64,000 bases of DNA, taken from JACAEY01 sp049700155 (GTDB taxonomy: Bacteria; Nitrospirota; Thermodesulfovibrionia; Thermodesulfovibrionales; SM23-35). Position 1 is the first letter of the stretch. Each line of letters opens with the position of its first letter. Of the stretch, positions 50,351 through 60,141 are shown piece after piece. Location of the stretch: assembly GCA_049700155.1 (NCBI GenBank), contig JBNAVX010000020.1:15544-79543 (forward strand), given 5' to 3'. Below the pieces are notes generated by a model, which made no database searches, was not told where the DNA came from, and saw only the letters and a program-made list of their open reading frames with translations. The position numbers and the translations under genes were made by a program.

Positions 50351-51789
50351 TGGTAATTGAAAACAGGCTTGAGCTCAGACTATCACAAAAACTTATCCTG
50401 ACACCTCAATTACAGCAGGCTATGAAACTGCTTCAATTGCCACAACTTGAACTTTTACAGGCTCTTAGCCAGGAAATGGTAGAGAATCCTTTTCTTGAAG
50501 AATCCCTTGAAGAGATAAATACTGAAGAACTTACAATTGAAGAAAAAGAATCCTTTGATAATGAAGAGACCATTGAAGATACAGAGGTACCTCTTGAAAG
50601 ACTCATGCATTTTACTGTTGATGAATACTTTGAGGAAAGAGGAAGTGATGGAAGAGATCTTGGTTATTTTACGCCGGGTACTATAACTCCGCCATCGTTT
50701 GAACAATTTTTAACAGAGAAACAGGATCTATACGATCATCTCTTGTGGCAATTGAGGCTATCTACCGCACCAGAGGAGATACGAATAATTGGTGAGAACA
50801 TAATAGGCAATTTAGATGAAAATGGATACCTTCCTCTAACCGTTGAAGATATTGCAAGCCAAATGAATGTAGATTCTGTTAAAGTAGAAAAGGCTATCAA
50901 TTTAGTCCAGAGTTTCGATCCTCCTGGAGTATGTGCAAGGAACCTTAAAGAGTGTCTTCTTTTACAACTTGAGCCTTTAAATCTTAAAGGCACACTCGTT
51001 GAAAAAATTATTGCCAACAATATTGAAGACCTGGAAAAGAAAAAATATAAAAAGATAGCCCAAAATTATAAAATATCGCTTCAAGAAGTCATGGCAGCTG
51101 TCAGAATCATTGAAGGACTTGAACCTAAACCTGGTAGAAATTTTTCCAGTATAAAGACTAACTATATTGTTCCTGATGTTTTTGTGACAAAGACCCCTGA
51201 TGGATACCAGATTATCTTAAATGACGACGGAATGCCTAAGTTGAGGATATGCAGTCTTTATAAAAAATTAATCAAGCAGAAAGACGTCTTCCCTAAAGAA
51301 GAAAAACAGTTTTTGATAGAAAAACTTCGCTCAGCAATAGCACTACTCAAAAGTCTTGAACAAAGAGACAGAACAATATACCGAGTAACGGAAAGTATAG
51401 TAGAACTACAAAAAGATTTTTTTGAAAAAGGACCAGAATATATAAATCCATTAACACTTAAAGATGTTGCTTCTAAACTCAATATGCATGAAAGTACAAT
51501 AAGCAGAGTCACTTCAAACAAATACCTTTCCTGCCAGCACGGTATCTTCAGCTTCAGATATTTCTTCAGTAATGCACTCAGTAGCGGTACAGGAAAAATA
51601 TCTTCAACTTCAGTAAAAAATACAATAAAAAAGGTTATTGAGGAAGAAGACCCAGAAAATCCCCTGAGTGATCAGAGAATTGTAGATATCCTAAAAAATA
51701 AAGGAATTATAGTAGCAAGAAGGACAGTAGCAAAATACAGAGAAGAACTAAAAATTCTACCTCAGGCACAGAGGAAAAAGATTAACTGA
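50350..51789 (+). CDS. rpoN: RNA polymerase sigma-54 factor
   Basis: This 479-residue protein is RpoN: a Q/L-rich activator-binding region (LRLSQKLILTPQLQQAMKLL), an acidic linker, the core-binding domain and the C-terminal RpoN box ARRTVAKYREELKI that reads the -24 promoter element. It sits in the classical lptA-lptB-rpoN-hpf-rapZ order; the usual ptsN is absent. Confidence 0.96.
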   Translation: MVIENRLELRLSQKLILTPQLQQAMKLLQLPQLELLQALSQEMVENPFLEESLEEINTEELTIEEKESFDNEETIEDTEVPLERLMHFTVDEYFEERGSDGRDLGYFTPGTITPPSFEQFLTEKQDLYDHLLWQLRLSTAPEEIRIIGENIIGNLDENGYLPLTVEDIASQMNVDSVKVEKAINLVQSFDPPGVCARNLKECLLLQLEPLNLKGTLVEKIIANNIEDLEKKKYKKIAQNYKISLQEVMAAVRIIEGLEPKPGRNFSSIKTNYIVPDVFVTKTPDGYQIILNDDGMPKLRICSLYKKLIKQKDVFPKEEKQFLIEKLRSAIALLKSLEQRDRTIYRVTESIVELQKDFFEKGPEYINPLTLKDVASKLNMHESTISRVTSNKYLSCQHGIFSFRYFFSNALSSGTGKISSTSVKNTIKKVIEEEDPENPLSDQRIVDILKNKGIIVARRTVAKYREELKILPQAQRKKIN

Positions 51790-51804
51790 TTGAAAGGAGG
51801 AGCC

Positions 51805-52326
51805 ATGAATATTATTGTTACTGGAAGACATTTTGAAGTTACAGATGCTTTAAGAAAATATGCAGAAGGGAAAATAAAAAAATTTGATCGTTATCTCTCT
51901 AATATAACAGAGGCGATAGTAACCCTTAGTATCGAAAAATATAGGCATAAGGCTGAAGTTCTTCTTAAAGTTAATGGTTACCTCATACAAGCAGAAGGAA
52001 TAACAGGTGAAATATATTCTTCGATAGATGAAGTAGTCGAGAAACTTGAAAGACAGGTAAAAAAGTATAAGGAGAAGCTTGTATCTCATAGAAAAGGTGA
52101 GGGAAAAACAAACTTAACAGAGTCTGTTACTACTCCTAAAGAAACAGGGAAAATCATAAAGAATAAGAGATTTGAATTGAAACCTATGAGTCAGGACGAA
52201 GCTGTTATGCAGATGGACCTCCTTGATAAGGATTTTTTTATCTTCACGAATGAGAACACTGGAAATATAAATGTACTCTATCGTAGAAAAGACGGAAATT
52301 TTGGACTTATAGAGCCTTTAAAGTAA
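51805..52326 (+). CDS. hpf: Ribosome hibernation promoting factor, long form
   Basis: This protein of about 173 residues has the N-terminal HPF domain (MNIIVTGRHFEVTDALRKYA; IDEVVEKLERQVKKYKEKL) and the C-terminal dimerisation domain (RFELKPMSQDEAVMQMDLL), so it is the long form that can make 100S ribosome dimers alone. The ATG at 51805 follows AAAGGAGG; a TTG frame start 15 nt earlier would lie before that site and is rejected. Confidence 0.94.
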   Translation: MNIIVTGRHFEVTDALRKYAEGKIKKFDRYLSNITEAIVTLSIEKYRHKAEVLLKVNGYLIQAEGITGEIYSSIDEVVEKLERQVKKYKEKLVSHRKGEGKTNLTESVTTPKETGKIIKNKRFELKPMSQDEAVMQMDLLDKDFFIFTNENTGNINVLYRRKDGNFGLIEPLK

Positions 52327-52455
52327 ATTTATTTTCTTTAATTAAAATTAGATATTTATTCTAAAATTGTGATACATATCTGTTTTTTTTTCTGATTCTT
52401 AAATAAATTTTTAATTTATTTCATAATTCATAGAAATAGAAAGGCAATCTTAAAT

Positions 52456-53304
52456 ATGGGAAAACCAGATATAGTAATCATAACAGGTCTCTCTGGCTCT
52501 GGTAAGACCATAGCATTAAGAGCCCTTGAGGACTTAGGCTTCTTCTGTGTAGATAATCTACCTGTTGCACTTATAAAATCTTTTGCTTCCATAATTTCTC
52601 AAGATGCTGATATACAAAAGATAGGGATAGGAATCGACATTAGAGAAAAAGGGTTCCTTTCAGAAATTACAGAAGTTCTAAATAGACTCAGAAAACATTT
52701 CCACACAGAAATCCTTTTTCTTGAAGCAGAAGAAGATGTACTACTAAGAAGATTCAAAGAAACAAGAAGACCTCATCCCCTCGGAGAAAATATTGAGAAG
52801 GCTATACAGATCGAAAAGGAGAGACTTTCTCCTTTGAAAGAAAATGCTGACAGGATAGTAGATACATCTTCATTTACTCCACATCAACTCAGACAGTTCA
52901 TAACATCTCTTTTTATAACAAAAAAACTCAGAAAAGCAATGACCGTAGTTCTCATGTCTTTTGGCTTTAAGTTTGGACCACCACAGAATGCTGATTTGCT
53001 CTTTGACGTCCGTTTTCTCCCTAATCCGAACTTTGTCCCTGAACTTAAAAAATTGAAAGGAACAGACAAACGCGTTTCTAATTTTGTATTTAAAAAACCA
53101 GAGGCAAAACTATTTATGAATAAGATAAAAGAACTAATGGATTTTTTAATACCACTCTATATCAAGGAAGGAAAGTCATATCTGACAGTAGGTATTGGTT
53201 GCACAGGTGGTAACCATCGTTCTCCTGCTATTGTAGAGAAACTTAAAAATTATCTCAAAAAACATTCTGTAGATATTCATGTTGTGCATAGAGATCTACC
53301 TTAG
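52456..53304 (+). CDS. rapZ: RNase adapter / nucleotide-binding protein RapZ
   Basis: This 282-residue protein has the P-loop GLSGSGKT (11-18), FFCVDNLPV, DIREKGF, and the C-terminal domain with MSFGFKFGPPQNADLLFDVRF, IGCTGGNHRSPAIVE and HRDL. RapZ guides RNase E to a small RNA controlling GlmS in E. coli; in other phyla it is a nucleotide-binding protein of less defined role. A 129-nt AT-rich gap with an AT-only hairpin (52401-52421) separates it from hpf. Confidence 0.93.
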   Translation: MGKPDIVIITGLSGSGKTIALRALEDLGFFCVDNLPVALIKSFASIISQDADIQKIGIGIDIREKGFLSEITEVLNRLRKHFHTEILFLEAEEDVLLRRFKETRRPHPLGENIEKAIQIEKERLSPLKENADRIVDTSSFTPHQLRQFITSLFITKKLRKAMTVVLMSFGFKFGPPQNADLLFDVRFLPNPNFVPELKKLKGTDKRVSNFVFKKPEAKLFMNKIKELMDFLIPLYIKEGKSYLTVGIGCTGGNHRSPAIVEKLKNYLKKHSVDIHVVHRDLP

Positions 53305-53346
53305 GTTTACAAAGTTGATTTAAGTTGTTAGTATAAAAATTGCTAT

Positions 53347-53436
53347 GGAGAGGTGGCCGAGCTGGTCTAAGGCAGCCGCCTGCTAAGCGGTTGTGGGGGT
53401 AAAACCTCACCCAGGGTTCGAATCCCTGCCTCTCCG
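53347..53436 (+). tRNA. tRNA-Ser (GCU anticodon)
   Basis: The 90-nt sequence folds as a class II tRNA: acceptor GGAGAGG paired with CCTCTCC, anticodon arm CCGCCTGCTAAGCGG with anticodon GCT, a long variable arm, and T-arm with GGTTCGAATCC. The long variable arm and anticodon identify tRNA-Ser reading AGC/AGU. The 3' CCA is not encoded. Confidence 0.95.
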
Positions 53437-53593
53437 TTTTATATATAAAAACTTATTTAAGCAAATAAAACAGAAAATAATTTAAATTTATAGGTGATTT
53501 ATTTTAGAATGTCTTTCAGCGAAAGTGGGAAATTTTAAAATAAAAAATAAAATGAAAAAAAAAGAAGAGAATTAAATTTAGCAGGAGGATAAG

Positions 53594-54184
53594 ATGATGA
53601 AAAAGGTATTGATTGTAATCATTAGTTTCGTATTAATTGCAATGACATATTCATGTAAGAAAAAAGAAGAGAAACCAGTTCCACAAGTTCCTGTTCAGCC
53701 TTTTCCACAGGCACCTATGCAAGCACCACAGATTCCCATGCAACCTCAACAGGTTCCAATGCAACCATCTCCTCAAGCACCACTACCTAAGATGCCATCA
53801 ATTAAGACTAAAGTTATTATACCAGAAAGTGTCAAAGGCAAATGGAGTGCAGTAAAATTAATTGTTACAGATAAAGTAACGAATAGCTCTCAGGAATATA
53901 CTGTTAATCTCAACAGCGATTTTAAAATACCAAATTCAAATCTAAAGGTGCATGTAGGAGAATTCCTGCCTGATTTCAAGATGCAAGGAGGCACTCTAAC
54001 TTCTATCTCCAATGTCCCTAACAATCCTGCTGTTGAAGTAAGGGTATATGAAGGAAACAAACAGATATTTCCTTCTCCCGGAAAACAATGGGGATGGCTA
54101 TTTGCAAAGATGCCTAATGTTCACCCTCTTAGACATCCAAAATATAACATCAACCTGAAAGAAGGTATAGCAAAAAAGGGTTAA
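53594..54184 (+). CDS. DUF2155-type lipoprotein with Pro/Gln-rich linker
   Basis: This 196-residue protein has a lipoprotein signal (LIAMTYSCKKK, lipobox Cys at about 21), a linker of PQAPMQ/PQIPMQ/PQQVPMQP-like repeats (about 30-75) and a C-terminal DUF2155 domain (KWSAVKLIVTDKVTNSSQEY; KQWGWLFAKMPNVHPLRHP). It is probably anchored to the outer membrane and reaches into the periplasm. Function is unknown. A CAGGAGG ribosome-binding site precedes two adjacent ATGs. Confidence 0.8.
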   Translation: MMKKVLIVIISFVLIAMTYSCKKKEEKPVPQVPVQPFPQAPMQAPQIPMQPQQVPMQPSPQAPLPKMPSIKTKVIIPESVKGKWSAVKLIVTDKVTNSSQEYTVNLNSDFKIPNSNLKVHVGEFLPDFKMQGGTLTSISNVPNNPAVEVRVYEGNKQIFPSPGKQWGWLFAKMPNVHPLRHPKYNINLKEGIAKKG

Positions 54185-54237
54185 TTTGATGAAATAATTC
54201 TTTAGTACACCTATATTTTTTTATAGAGAAGACTTTG

Positions 54238-55053
54238 TTATTCACAATTTATTCTTAAATGTTCATAGATTCTTTGGGCAAGCTTTAGTTGTGCTACTTC
54301 ATCAAGCTCAAGACCACTCTCTAAAAGACCTATGTATTTATCCACCTCTTTATCTTCAATTCTTAACTCTTCAATCGTTTTTTCCTGATCTTTTATCTTC
54401 GTGTCTATCTCTGTGATTTTAAGATTTAGATTAAATCTCTTGTCAAAAAAAGAAAGAACTTGTTTTATAGCATAAAAGTCTTCAACTGGAGCTAAATAAA
54501 AAGGCACTTCCAACCATAGGCTCAGTCCCGGAATCTTTTTCCTTTGAGCTATCCATAACAGAAAACTACTTATTGCAGGGTGACCTTCCCATGTAAGCTC
54601 TTTTATATCATATAAATGGAGAACCTCTCTAAATTTTAAATGGTTAAAAACTCCGAATATCCTTCTTAGAGCAGTATGCGGTTTCTGAGCTATCATGCCA
54701 TTGATAGTATATAGCTCTTTTATCTGACCAAAACGGACAGGGACATCTAAAATGTGATTCAAATATTTATAGTGATAATAACTTGGTTGATCTGATTTAA
54801 AAATCACCAGATTTCTTGTCTGGTCATAAAAGAACCTGCTTTCAGGAAACTCTATACAATCATCCTCAATAGCAACTCCATCCATAGAAAAAAACCCATT
54901 CGGTTCAATCTCATAAAAACTCTTACACAACAGTTTCTTATTTAAAAAATCTGTTACTTCAGGTGCAATCTTCCCTATATCACCATTCCAGCCTACAATA
55001 ATAGACAGGTTTTCGTTTTCCGATTTAGTGGCATGTTCATATAACTCCTTCAT
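54238..55053 (-). CDS. PAC2-family protein (second, divergent copy)
   Basis: This 271-residue protein has the PAC2 layout (SIIVGWNGDIGKIAPEVTDF; IKELYTINGMIAQKPHTALR; HPAISSFLLWIAQRKKIPGL). It is related to but clearly different from the protein encoded just upstream, whose gene it overlaps by 17 nt. PAC2 proteins are proteasome-assembly-chaperone relatives common in archaea and some bacteria; function in bacteria is unknown. A C-terminal coiled coil (about 225-265) ends the protein. Confidence 0.72.
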   Translation of the reverse strand: MKELYEHATKSENENLSIIVGWNGDIGKIAPEVTDFLNKKLLCKSFYEIEPNGFFSMDGVAIEDDCIEFPESRFFYDQTRNLVIFKSDQPSYYHYKYLNHILDVPVRFGQIKELYTINGMIAQKPHTALRRIFGVFNHLKFREVLHLYDIKELTWEGHPAISSFLLWIAQRKKIPGLSLWLEVPFYLAPVEDFYAIKQVLSFFDKRFNLNLKITEIDTKIKDQEKTIEELRIEDKEVDKYIGLLESGLELDEVAQLKLAQRIYEHLRINCE

Positions 55054-55954
55054 CTTTAGACCCTTTCAAAAATTCAGAAATCTCATCCCATAACCTTTTC
55101 TTATTTTCTTCGGTCATCGGCTCCAGCTTGGTCTCTTCCTGATAACCAAATTCCTTCAGTTTATCAAGCCGTTCTTTAACTTCTGAGGGAAGTTTACTAT
55201 AAATCTCCTCTATTTTCTTTTCTACATCTTTATAATCTTTATCAAATTGAATAAAATCAATCTCAATTTCAAAAATATTACTGAATATCTCCAATACAGA
55301 TCTCGAAGCCTTAGGATATGGTAATGGCAATGCCTGAAAATATATCGGTATCTCACCCATTAAACATATACCTTTAAAACCTCTTTTTTTTGCAACGCCC
55401 AGTAAAAGCCCATTTAAGCCAGAAATAAAACCTTGACCACTTCTTCCTTCTATTTGTGACATCAAAACAGTATTTGAATATTTTCTTATCTCTTTCAATA
55501 AACTTTTGTCATTTGGAACTGCCCACACCTTTGACCTCATTGTATGATGTATAAAACTCACAGCAGCTCCTGAGGTATAAATTCTCTCACAACCAAATTT
55601 TGAGGCTATGTCCAGAACAAAATTAGCCATCCTGTATGCTTCTTCACCTTGTGCATATCCTGACGGTGTTCTTTTTGGCTGTTCCTCTCCGATAAAAAAT
55701 ATCAAATCATTTTTTTCTTTCCTCTTAAAATAGAATTTATTTGAAGGAAATTCAAGAGTTTCTAATAGACCATCTTTGATTATCACTTTTTTAGGATAAA
55801 AGAACTCCCAACTCTCAATCTCTCCAAATTCCTCAGCTTCTACTATTGACCTCAATGTATCAACAGCAATAAGACCAATATTCCCAATTCCAGGCCAACC
55901 TACAACCATAACAGGATTCTTTAATTCTGGTTCTTTATATAACCTGATCCCCAT
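55037..55954 (-). CDS. PAC2-family protein (ATP-grasp-like superfamily)
   Basis: This 305-residue protein is a typical PAC2 member: NPVMVVGWPGIGNIGLIAVD, RIYTSGAAVSFIHHT, SGLNGLLLGVAKKRGFKGIC and GEIPIYFQALPLPYPKASR. In eukaryotes the domain helps assemble 20S proteasomes; no proteasome genes are in the window. It starts with a good GAGGT ribosome-binding site and is followed by an overlapping paralogue, suggesting a heteromer. Confidence 0.85.
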   Translation of the reverse strand: MGIRLYKEPELKNPVMVVGWPGIGNIGLIAVDTLRSIVEAEEFGEIESWEFFYPKKVIIKDGLLETLEFPSNKFYFKRKEKNDLIFFIGEEQPKRTPSGYAQGEEAYRMANFVLDIASKFGCERIYTSGAAVSFIHHTMRSKVWAVPNDKSLLKEIRKYSNTVLMSQIEGRSGQGFISGLNGLLLGVAKKRGFKGICLMGEIPIYFQALPLPYPKASRSVLEIFSNIFEIEIDFIQFDKDYKDVEKKIEEIYSKLPSEVKERLDKLKEFGYQEETKLEPMTEENKKRLWDEISEFLKGSKDEGVI

Positions 55955-56179
55955 GTATTTTAACCTCTAAAAGAATATACTAATATATTTTATCAAGAAT
56001 ATTGGAAGTAGCAAATCTTTTGAGGAGTAAATTATAACAATAAGGATCTTAAGCTTTAAATACATCTTCTAAAACGTTTTTTTGATAATACAAAGGGAGT
56101 TTAAATTGTAGACCTACTAAAATTTTGCTACTTATACAATTGACGATTAACTATATTAAGTTTTAATATTACATTTACT

Positions 56180-57418
56180 ATGCTACAACCTGAAAAACAA
56201 CTCGAACTCTTAAAGAGAGGCGCTATTGAGATAATCTCAGAGGATGAACTTCTGAGAAAACTTGAAAAGTCATTTAAAGAAAAAAGACCTCTTAAAGTTA
56301 AAGCAGGATTTGACCCTACAGCCCCTGACATACATTTAGGTCATACTGTTCTGCTTGAAAAAATGAGACAATTTCAGGAACTTGGACATGAGGTTACATT
56401 TCTTATTGGTGATTTCACCGGAATGATAGGAGATCCAACCGGAAGGTCTGAGACAAGAGTCCCTTTAACAAAGGAAGATGTCCTGAAAAATGCCGAAACT
56501 TATAAAAAGCAGGTATTTAAGATTCTGGACCCTGAAAAGACACAGGTAAGGTTCAACAGCGAATGGCTCGCAAACATGGGTGTAATGGAATTGATAAAAC
56601 TTGGTACGATGCAGACAGTCGCGCGTATGCTTGAGAGAGAAGATTTTAAAAATAGATTCAAAGCCCAGCAGGATATAACAATCCTTGAATTTTACTATCC
56701 TTTATTTCAGGCATATGATTCTGTATATCTCAAATCCGATGTAGAAGTTGGCGGAACAGACCAGAAGTTTAATATGCTAATGGGAAGGACCATGCAGAGG
56801 AAGATGGGTATCGACGAACAGGTGATTATCTTAATGCCTTTACTTGAAGGACTTGATGGTATTAATAAAATGAGCAAAAGTCTTGGTAATTATATCGGTA
56901 TAACTGAATCGCCCGATGAGATGTATGGTAAATTGATGTCTATAAGTGATGAACTTATGCTCAGATACTATGAACTCCTCAGTCATATATCCTTAGAAGA
57001 GCTTAATTTACTAAAGGAAGGAATACAAGCTGGTAAGGTTCATCCAAAGATTGCTAAAGAAAACCTTGCACTTGAAATTGTTGAAAGATACTGGGGTAAG
57101 GAAGAAGCTACAAAGGCAAAGGAGAAATTTGATCGAATCTTTAAAGAAAAAGGCTTGCCTGATGAAATCCCTGAAGTAAAGATAATGCTATCACCTATAA
57201 AGAGTTCCGCAACTGGCAGAGCCAATATCAACTGGCTTCCTCAAATAATAAAGGATACCGGGCTTGCTAAAAGCACAAGCGAGGCAATTCGTCTCATCAA
57301 GCAGGGTGGCATAAAGCTAAATGGGAGTACTGTAACTGATACAAATATTATGCTCAAGCAGGGTGAACATATTATCCAGGTAGGTAAGAGAAAATTCTGC
57401 AAAGTAAAACTTGAATAA
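56180..57418 (+). CDS. tyrS: Tyrosyl-tRNA synthetase
   Basis: This 412-residue class I synthetase has HLGH (52-55) in PDIHLGHTVLL, KMSKS in INKMSKSLGN and a C-terminal S4 RNA-binding domain (STSEAIRLIKQGGIKLNG). It charges tRNA-Tyr. A TTGACG (56140-56145) with TAATAT (56164-56169) lies 10 nt before the ATG, so the leader would be a few bases at most. Confidence 0.95.
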   Translation: MLQPEKQLELLKRGAIEIISEDELLRKLEKSFKEKRPLKVKAGFDPTAPDIHLGHTVLLEKMRQFQELGHEVTFLIGDFTGMIGDPTGRSETRVPLTKEDVLKNAETYKKQVFKILDPEKTQVRFNSEWLANMGVMELIKLGTMQTVARMLEREDFKNRFKAQQDITILEFYYPLFQAYDSVYLKSDVEVGGTDQKFNMLMGRTMQRKMGIDEQVIILMPLLEGLDGINKMSKSLGNYIGITESPDEMYGKLMSISDELMLRYYELLSHISLEELNLLKEGIQAGKVHPKIAKENLALEIVERYWGKEEATKAKEKFDRIFKEKGLPDEIPEVKIMLSPIKSSATGRANINWLPQIIKDTGLAKSTSEAIRLIKQGGIKLNGSTVTDTNIMLKQGEHIIQVGKRKFCKVKLE

Positions 57419-57497
57419 CAAAAATTATCCTTTATCTCATTGAGCTGAATGTATGTTATCTTTAAGATGACGTTTTTATGCAGGATACAGCTCTTAA

Positions 57498-58049
57498 TTA
57501 TAGATGTCTCTTCGCAAGTTCCAGAAGGCCGTAAATTTTTAAATCAATAAGATTCCCTTCTGCTCTGAGAGCAGACAATCTATCATAAATCTCATTCATC
57601 GGTATTTTAAGCACCTCAATATCTTCTGCCTCATCTCTATTTCCTATGCCTTTGAATTCAAGGCTTTTTGCAAGAAAAGCAGTGAGAAGCTCACCAGAAG
57701 CACCCGACGAAAGTGGACCTTCTCCTATATAAACAATTTCTTTCGCAGAATAACCAGTTTCCTCAAGTAATTCTCTTCTTGCAACTTCTTCAAGTGTTTC
57801 TCCTTTTTCATTAAGACCAGCAGGGAATTCAATGACATATCTATTCACAGGTGGTCTAAACTGCCTTGTCAGTAAAACTTTCTTTTCATCAGTTACAGGT
57901 ACAATAACAACAATCCCTTTGCAGTTGATCCTCTCAAATGATTCCCATTCTCTGATTGTACCAGTAGAATCAATATATTTTGTTATAATGCACCTGAGAA
58001 ATCTCCCTTCCCATAAGGTCTTTTTTTCAATTATTCTTGCTTTTTCCAC
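57498..58049 (-). CDS. Nudix hydrolase (ADP-ribose pyrophosphatase type)
   Basis: This 183-residue protein has a complete Nudix box at residues 78-100 (ETLEEVARRELLEETGY forms its core) and the flanking LLTRQFRPPVNRYVIEFPAG typical of ADP-ribose pyrophosphatases (NudF-like). It would hydrolyse ADP-ribose or similar nucleotide sugars. The start is GTG; no ribosome-binding site is evident. It converges on tyrS. Confidence 0.88.
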   Translation of the reverse strand: MEKARIIEKKTLWEGRFLRCIITKYIDSTGTIREWESFERINCKGIVVIVPVTDEKKVLLTRQFRPPVNRYVIEFPAGLNEKGETLEEVARRELLEETGYSAKEIVYIGEGPLSSGASGELLTAFLAKSLEFKGIGNRDEAEDIEVLKIPMNEIYDRLSALRAEGNLIDLKIYGLLELAKRHL

Positions 58050-58204
58050 AATCTATCTTATTAGTTTTTTAATACAAATGATTTAAAATAGCTTTCATTA
58101 CGAGGAGATCGAAAAAAAACGTCAAAAGAATCTCAAAAATCTTAAACTTTCTAAGTAAGTGTAATAAGATTGCTATGTCCTTCAGACTCACAATGGCAAA
58201 ATAT

Positions 58205-60016
58205 TTATAACTCCCTATATAAGGGTATCTTAATTCGGAAGATAGTCGAATCACTATCAGTAAATACTTCTATATTTCCCTGCATGGATTCTATAAACCT
58301 ATAGATAATGTTCAAACCCCTTCCTTTAACCTCTCCTTTTCTTATCTGCTCTATATTCTCCTCAGGGATTTTGCCTGTATTGCGGATCTCAAAACATGCC
58401 ATATCATCACTCCTGTAACTCTTAATAGATAATTCTCCACCATCCTCAGGTATCGCCTTAGTAGCATTGTCAAGCAGATTGTCAATGACACGTTCAAGGG
58501 CAAAAGGATAACAATAGATGTACAAACCTCTCTCTAATCCATCCTGAAAAAGTTTAATATTTAATCTTCTCTGTTCCCTTATAGACTCTTCATTAATCCT
58601 GAAGCGACTCTTTAGCACTTCTGTTAGATCAACAACCCTCTCCCTACCCTCTATATCAGGATAGATTGCTATTTCCTGCATACGGACTGCCTCACTAACA
58701 ACAATATCAAGATATTCTAATATCTTTTCTTTTACTTTCCCAAAATCTTTTTCTTCAAGAAGTTTCTTTGCCCTCTTTGCAAAACCTGCAATCGCAATCC
58801 CGGGATTCTTGAAATCATGCAGAATATCATCAAGTTTTTCGATTCTTAGTGCCTTCATAATCTCCTTTCCAAAAAAACTTAGAAGTTCAATCTCCTGCTC
58901 CATAAACTCCTGACGTCTGTCTGTAGCATAAAAGACAAGAAAATAATTGACTTCCTTTCCGCCTTTAAGAGGTATTAAAAGAACAGAATTGACATTATGT
59001 TTTGAGGCATATCTTCTTAATTCTTCGTTTGACAATTCACTCCTGAGAGGGTCTTTAATCAATATATAAGAGGAGTTGATCCTCTCATATTCATAATCAC
59101 CATGTTTTTCAGTACCATTAATTAACACATCAAAATATGGATGTTCTTTTATTGCGAAGATGCATCCTTTATCATGGGTCTCCTGTCCTGGTGGATATTC
59201 AAGTTCAATCTGGACATGTTTTCTATCCTTACTTATATTAAACAGTGAACATGATTGTATATTCATAATCCCTGCGAGTTCAGGAATCATGAGCTTGAAA
59301 ACATCTTTCATCTTTATCCCTTCACGATGGCTGAGCTTTATAAAGATCTTTTCTACAATCTTTTCTTTCATAATATTGAGATTCTGAAGCTCGAGAATCC
59401 GCTTCTTTGCCAGTACATAACTTGCTCTTCTTGCAAGTAATTCAGCAGTTGTTACCTCAAGAGGATCAAACTCTTTGTCTATTTCTTTATAATATATCTG
59501 AATAGTTCCTTGGATGTTCGGTTTATTTTCAAGAAATCCTGGTATGCTTATAGGTACTGCCATCAGGGAATTAAATCCATGTCTTTTTACGACATCCTTA
59601 TCAAGATAATCAGGTTCTAAAAGTATATTAGGAACGAGGTAGCTTCTACCACTTTTTATGACTTTTCCTGCTACTGACCTTTCAGCAGGTATATCCTTTA
59701 ATCTCTCAGTCTCTGCATATTTATATGATCCGAATGCAACAAGTTTGTTAGTTTCAGGGTCATAGATTCTGATTGTGGCAGCTTCTGCATGCAGAAATTC
59801 AACAACTTTATTTGCAACAGTCTCGAGGATTTCTTTCCATGACAGAGTTGGACTTATATTTATCACATCCTCGACTGCTTTTATTACTTCTTCCACTTGA
59901 GCAGAAAGAAAATATTTTCTTATATATACTACGAGATCATTAATTTCTTTTACAGATAAATTATATTTTGCAAGAATAGGATTAGATTTCAGATAATTTA
60001 CTATTGTTTCATGCAT
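58205..60016 (-). CDS. GAF-domain sensor histidine kinase
   Basis: This 603-residue cytoplasmic protein has an N-terminal GAF domain (EILETVANKVVEFLHAEAAT; FNSLMAVPIS), a second GAF-like region (about 230-390; VNSVLLIPLKGGKEVNYFLV), an H-box LHDFKNPGIAIAGFA, N-box RVIDNLLDNATKAIPEDGG and a short G-box KGRGLNIIYRF. No membrane segment is seen, so it senses an internal signal. No response regulator gene is adjacent. The ATP lid is short, so activity is likely but should not be assumed. Confidence 0.85.
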   Translation of the reverse strand: MHETIVNYLKSNPILAKYNLSVKEINDLVVYIRKYFLSAQVEEVIKAVEDVINISPTLSWKEILETVANKVVEFLHAEAATIRIYDPETNKLVAFGSYKYAETERLKDIPAERSVAGKVIKSGRSYLVPNILLEPDYLDKDVVKRHGFNSLMAVPISIPGFLENKPNIQGTIQIYYKEIDKEFDPLEVTTAELLARRASYVLAKKRILELQNLNIMKEKIVEKIFIKLSHREGIKMKDVFKLMIPELAGIMNIQSCSLFNISKDRKHVQIELEYPPGQETHDKGCIFAIKEHPYFDVLINGTEKHGDYEYERINSSYILIKDPLRSELSNEELRRYASKHNVNSVLLIPLKGGKEVNYFLVFYATDRRQEFMEQEIELLSFFGKEIMKALRIEKLDDILHDFKNPGIAIAGFAKRAKKLLEEKDFGKVKEKILEYLDIVVSEAVRMQEIAIYPDIEGRERVVDLTEVLKSRFRINEESIREQRRLNIKLFQDGLERGLYIYCYPFALERVIDNLLDNATKAIPEDGGELSIKSYRSDDMACFEIRNTGKIPEENIEQIRKGEVKGRGLNIIYRFIESMQGNIEVFTDSDSTIFRIKIPLYREL

Positions 60017-60104
60017 TGTATTCGTGTTATCTTTTAAACATCTTGAATAATATGGATTCTTTTTAGAATATATTAAAATTATGTTTTCTTCAATAATTAT
60101 GACC

Positions 60105-60134
60105 TTGACTTTAAAAGTTCACCTATCCTATCAT
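60105..60134 (+). promoter_or_regulatory. Promoter of the polyprenyl synthase gene (leaderless)
   Basis: TTGACT (60105-60110), an 18-nt spacer and TATCAT (60129-60134) are followed 7 nt later by the ATG at 60142. There is no ribosome-binding site. Confidence 0.6.
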
Positions 60135-60141
60135 CAAAAAA

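Noticed and set aside
52401..52421. AT-only hairpin AAATAAATT/AATTTATTT between hpf and rapZ
   Set aside because: All-AT stems are weak and common here; no U-run or conserved context, so I do not call it a terminator.
56006..56133. Ten-base inverted repeat (AAGTAGCAAA / TTTGCTACTT) flanking the PAC2-tyrS intergenic region
   Set aside because: The arms are 108 nt apart in AT-rich DNA; a match of this length is expected by chance about as often as not.
58069..58254. A 61-residue minus-strand frame after the histidine kinase gene
   Set aside because: It overlaps the kinase 3' end in another frame, has no ribosome-binding site and no recognisable sequence.
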